Below, one piece after another: positions 4,966 to 6,919 of a DNA stretch of 6,919 nt. Position numbers and translations under genes: made by a program. This DNA is from a bacterium. Lineage in GTDB: Bacteria; Vulcanimicrobiota; Xenobia; Xenobiales; Xenobiaceae. How positions within the stretch are numbered: position 1 is the stretch's first letter; the number at the start of each line of letters is the position of its first letter. The notes beneath the pieces were generated by a model. That model had not been told where the DNA came from and did not search any database. It worked only from the letters and a program-made list of their open reading frames with translations. The stretch is taken from NCBI GenBank assembly GCA_017444045.1, contig JAFSXO010000198.1, positions 1 to 6,919 on the forward strand, written 5' to 3'.

Positions 4966-6441
4966 TCAAACAGGTATGATGCCAAAGTCTTCATCGTTCA
5001 TATTTTCATCATCATTAGCCGGAGGTATACAAGTGAGAACCGGGATGGGATGCCAGTCGTAAGCGTCCATTAATTTTTCTACTTCATCGGCATTAGCCGG
5101 CAGCCCAGGAGTCAGACATTCGCTTCCGTCTGCGGTGATCAGATGGTCGCGCTCAAAGCGAATCCCGCGCACCCCGCGATACTTTTCAACTCTATCCCAG
5201 TCAATGCAGTCTTTATATTCAGCGCGAATCTGGGGATTGTCGAGCAATTCCGGAATAAAGTAAATACCAGGCTCAACCGTCAGCGCCATACCGGCGCGCA
5301 GATCGCGGTCCAGGCGCAGACAATTCAAGCCGAAACGCTTAGAGCGCACCCTGCCCTTTTGATAGCCGGCAATATCGCCCAAGTCCTCCATATCGTGAAC
5401 ATCTAGGCCCATCAGATGCCCAATGCCGTGGGGGAAGAAGAAGGCGTGAGCGTCGCGTTCCAGCAATTCCGCCGTAGAGCCCCGCAGAATGCCCATGTCC
5501 TTCAGACCCTCGGCCAGCACTTCGGCTGCGCGCATATGCACGTCTAAATAGCGCCGTCCCGGCTTAAGCATAGACACACAGGCATTATAAGCCGCGACTA
5601 CGGTATCAAAGACCGCGCGTTCTTCCGGCTTAAACTCTCCACACAAAGGCCAAGTGTTGGTAATGTCGCCCGCCCAGCCGTTTTCGGTTTCGGCACCGAA
5701 ATCGACCAACAGCAACGAACCAGAGTTCAGACTACCGCCTATGTGCGGCTGATGCAGACGCTCTCCCGCTATGGTAATGATAGGCGCAAACGAGACTTCG
5801 GCCCCCTGCCAATGCAATACCTCCATCATAGCCGTTAACACATCGCGTTCGTCATTAGCACGTCTAGACACTCTAGCAGCATGTCTAGACACGACTTGCA
5901 CACCGGCAAAATGCGCCTCCACAGAGAGTTTCCCAGCCCGACGCAATTCGGCGATCGAAAATTCGTCATTGATTAGGCGGCATTCCACCATCGCCTCCGC
6001 CAGCTTCCTATCGCGCTCATATTGCTTAAAATTGGGGGAACGCCCTAGGAGATCGGTTAAATAAGCCTGAGCCTTGGGATCTTGGACCGGCAATGAAGCC
6101 CATTGGTCTCTGCCCAGCTCGCCGATATAGCCGCCCAGCTCGCTTAACGGACGAATTGACGCTTCGTGACGCTCAGCCAGCACCTCCCAAGATTCTCCAG
6201 GCCCCGACCACACCGCGTCATCAACGCTTACGGGCTCCAGATAAACGCGAACATCGTCGCCGTTCAGAGTTATAAACGCTCCGGCGGGCAGTTTGCCGGC
6301 CAAATATATGACATGGCTCTCGCCGCGGAAGTTATAGGTATTGGAGGGATTGCGCAAGCGCTCCCAGCCATTGGCCAGAATCACGGGAATACCGGAAAGT
6401 TGCGAGGTTAAACGCCTCCTGCGCTCAGAAAAACACGACAT
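4966..6441 (-). CDS. M24B-family Xaa-Pro aminopeptidase / prolidase-like metallopeptidase
   Basis: A 491-aa cytosolic peptidase predicted to cleave bonds next to proline (Xaa-Pro N-termini or dipeptides) with two metal ions. The N-terminal AMP_N-type domain spans about residues 1-150 (FSERRRRLTSQL, NTYNFRGESHVIYLAG). The C-terminal pita-bread domain carries all five metal ligands: D247 and D259 (VDFGAETENGWAGDITNTWP), H342 (HGIGHLMGLDVHD), E390 (LTVEPGIYF) and E430 (GIRFERD). The segment LRLDRDLRAGMALTVEPGIYF resembles prolidase as well as PepP, so exact specificity is open. I start at the ATG at 6441 because GGAGGAG (complement of 6450-6456) lies 8 nt upstream; an upstream ATG at 6486 lacks such a site. 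An acidic, asparagine-rich tail ends the protein. Probably first gene of a cluster with the Cys-rich protein, lpdA and lipA. Confidence 0.93.
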   Translation of the reverse strand: MSCFSERRRRLTSQLSGIPVILANGWERLRNPSNTYNFRGESHVIYLAGKLPAGAFITLNGDDVRVYLEPVSVDDAVWSGPGESWEVLAERHEASIRPLSELGGYIGELGRDQWASLPVQDPKAQAYLTDLLGRSPNFKQYERDRKLAEAMVECRLINDEFSIAELRRAGKLSVEAHFAGVQVVSRHAARVSRRANDERDVLTAMMEVLHWQGAEVSFAPIITIAGERLHQPHIGGSLNSGSLLLVDFGAETENGWAGDITNTWPLCGEFKPEERAVFDTVVAAYNACVSMLKPGRRYLDVHMRAAEVLAEGLKDMGILRGSTAELLERDAHAFFFPHGIGHLMGLDVHDMEDLGDIAGYQKGRVRSKRFGLNCLRLDRDLRAGMALTVEPGIYFIPELLDNPQIRAEYKDCIDWDRVEKYRGVRGIRFERDHLITADGSECLTPGLPANADEVEKLMDAYDWHPIPVLTCIPPANDDENMNDEDFGIIPV

Positions 6442-6500
6442 ATAATTATCTCCTCCATTGATTCTAAATTGATTCTGCCACTTCATTATCTAACCTGCTC

Positions 6501-6530
6501 ATAACAATTTGGCCAATGCCCTTTAGTCAA
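6501..6530 (-). promoter_or_regulatory. Putative promoter for the peptidase-lpdA-lipA cluster
   Basis: Read on the - strand, TTGACT (complement of 6525-6530) is followed after 18 nt by TGTTAT (complement of 6501-6506). These match five of six and four of six consensus positions. Transcription would begin near 6494, about 53 nt before the peptidase start at 6441. The -35 box lies inside the repeated CAATG-TTTAGT motif, so the repeat itself may provide it. Assigned by eye. Confidence 0.4.
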
Positions 6531-6552
6531 GGATCAATGTCATTTAGTTAGT
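6514..6552. repeat. Tandem CAATG-TTTAGT motifs, copies 2 and 3
   Basis: CAATGCCCTTTAGTCAAG (6514-6531) and CAATGTCATTTAGTTAGT (6535-6552) are imperfect direct repeats 21 bp apart, agreeing at 13 of 18 positions. The second differs from the copy at 1436-1453 at only three positions. Such short tandem ends are seen at insertion-sequence termini, but no transposase gene is recognisable next to it. The identity as an IS remnant is an inference. Confidence 0.55.
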
Positions 6553-6919
6553 GTTTCGCGAACATATTCGCATTGCACCAGCTTCCGAGCCGGCACTGCT
6601 TCGCTCAGATGTGCCTGGCGCGGAACTGGTTACGCGCTATAATTTGCAAACGAAAGCCATTTATTGTATCTACATGGTCTTTACTTAATAACATTGCCTA
6701 TTCAACAAGCAGCAAGTTTTTAAGCAACCTCAGACAGATTCTTCTAATTGACATGGCCAAAAGCAAAGAGGTAAGCTAAACGGCAACAGTCATTACAAAG
6801 GGAGATTGCTGATTTTGCCTAATAAAGATTATTTGTAATTAAATTATTGTAACCAAGCAAAATAAACAGATGGCCCCGCCTCGCGCCGTGCCCGTCAGCT
6901 AGGAGATATCATTGAGCAC
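6553..6919. other. Non-coding, AT-rich right-hand region with no convincing gene
   Basis: The stretch from the repeats to the window end is clearly richer in A and T than the genes, except for GC-rich patches near 6575-6640 and 6870-6900. Two overlapping frames are open near its left end: TTG 6573 to 6779 (68 codons) and GTG 6551 to 6688 (45 codons). Neither has a ribosome-binding site or a recognisable motif. The 45-codon frame (IAPASEPALLRSDVPGAEL) has the more protein-like composition and may be the relic of a lost gene or IS. An imperfect direct repeat (ATTATTTGTAA at 6828, ATTATTGTAA at 6843) is the only other structure. I see no tRNA or clear terminator. Confidence 0.5.
6901..6919 (+). 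CDS. Possible 5' end of a + strand gene starting TTG at 6912
   Basis: AGGAG at 6901-6905 is followed 6 nt later by TTG at 6912-6914, then AGC and the window edge. The spacing is right for a ribosome-binding site and start codon, and the AT-rich sequence before it could hold a promoter. Only two full codons are visible, so nothing can be said about the product and the call could be chance. A tiny ATG frame (6870-6902, MAPPRAVPVS) ends within the same AGGAG site. Confidence 0.2.

Noticed and set aside
6573..6779. 68-codon + strand reading frame starting TTG
   Set aside because: No ribosome-binding site, no recognisable motif, unusual composition rich in Cys/Trp, and overlap with another open frame.
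6870..6902. Leader peptide MAPPRAVPVS before a possible TTG start
   Set aside because: No ribosome-binding site of its own, ten codons only, and the downstream gene is not visible.

Overview
The window is ordinary bacterial chromosome: dense, moderately GC-rich genes separated by AT-richer gaps, with Shine-Dalgarno sites ahead of several starts. I cannot place the organism confidently. lipA and a dihydrolipoyl dehydrogenase point to lipoylated 2-oxoacid dehydrogenase complexes or a glycine cleavage system. The short GC-rich hairpin repeat before the membrane protease resembles, from memory, dispersed repeats of gut anaerobes. No phage, CRISPR, tRNA or rRNA signal is visible, and no intact transposase.

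The left part (1-2161) is on the + strand. It holds the last third of recG (branch-migrating helicase), then rsmD (16S rRNA m2G966 methyltransferase) with its own likely promoter, then an intergenic patch with inverted repeats and a duplicated repeat element, then a CPBP-family intramembrane protease. This gene converges tail to tail with lipA across about 21 bp.

The central and right part (2183-6441) is on the - strand and reads as one cluster. In transcription order it contains an M24B Xaa-Pro aminopeptidase/prolidase-like enzyme, a small six-cysteine protein I do not recognise, dihydrolipoyl dehydrogenase (E3), and lipoyl synthase (LipA). Gaps are 53, 34 and 44 bp, so one transcript is plausible. 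LipA builds the lipoyl cofactor and E3 reoxidises it, so those two are functionally linked. How the peptidase and the cysteine-rich protein relate to them is not evident.

The right end (6442-6919) is AT-rich and has no convincing full gene. It carries two tandem copies of a short motif that also occurs near 1436, and one copy overlaps a plausible promoter for the - strand cluster. The window ends just after a good ribosome-binding site and a possible TTG start.

No clear new multi-gene system is visible. The items most worth a second look are the unidentified cysteine-rich protein in the lipoate cluster, the nested repeats at 1413-1535, and the shared motif at 1436 and 6514-6552.
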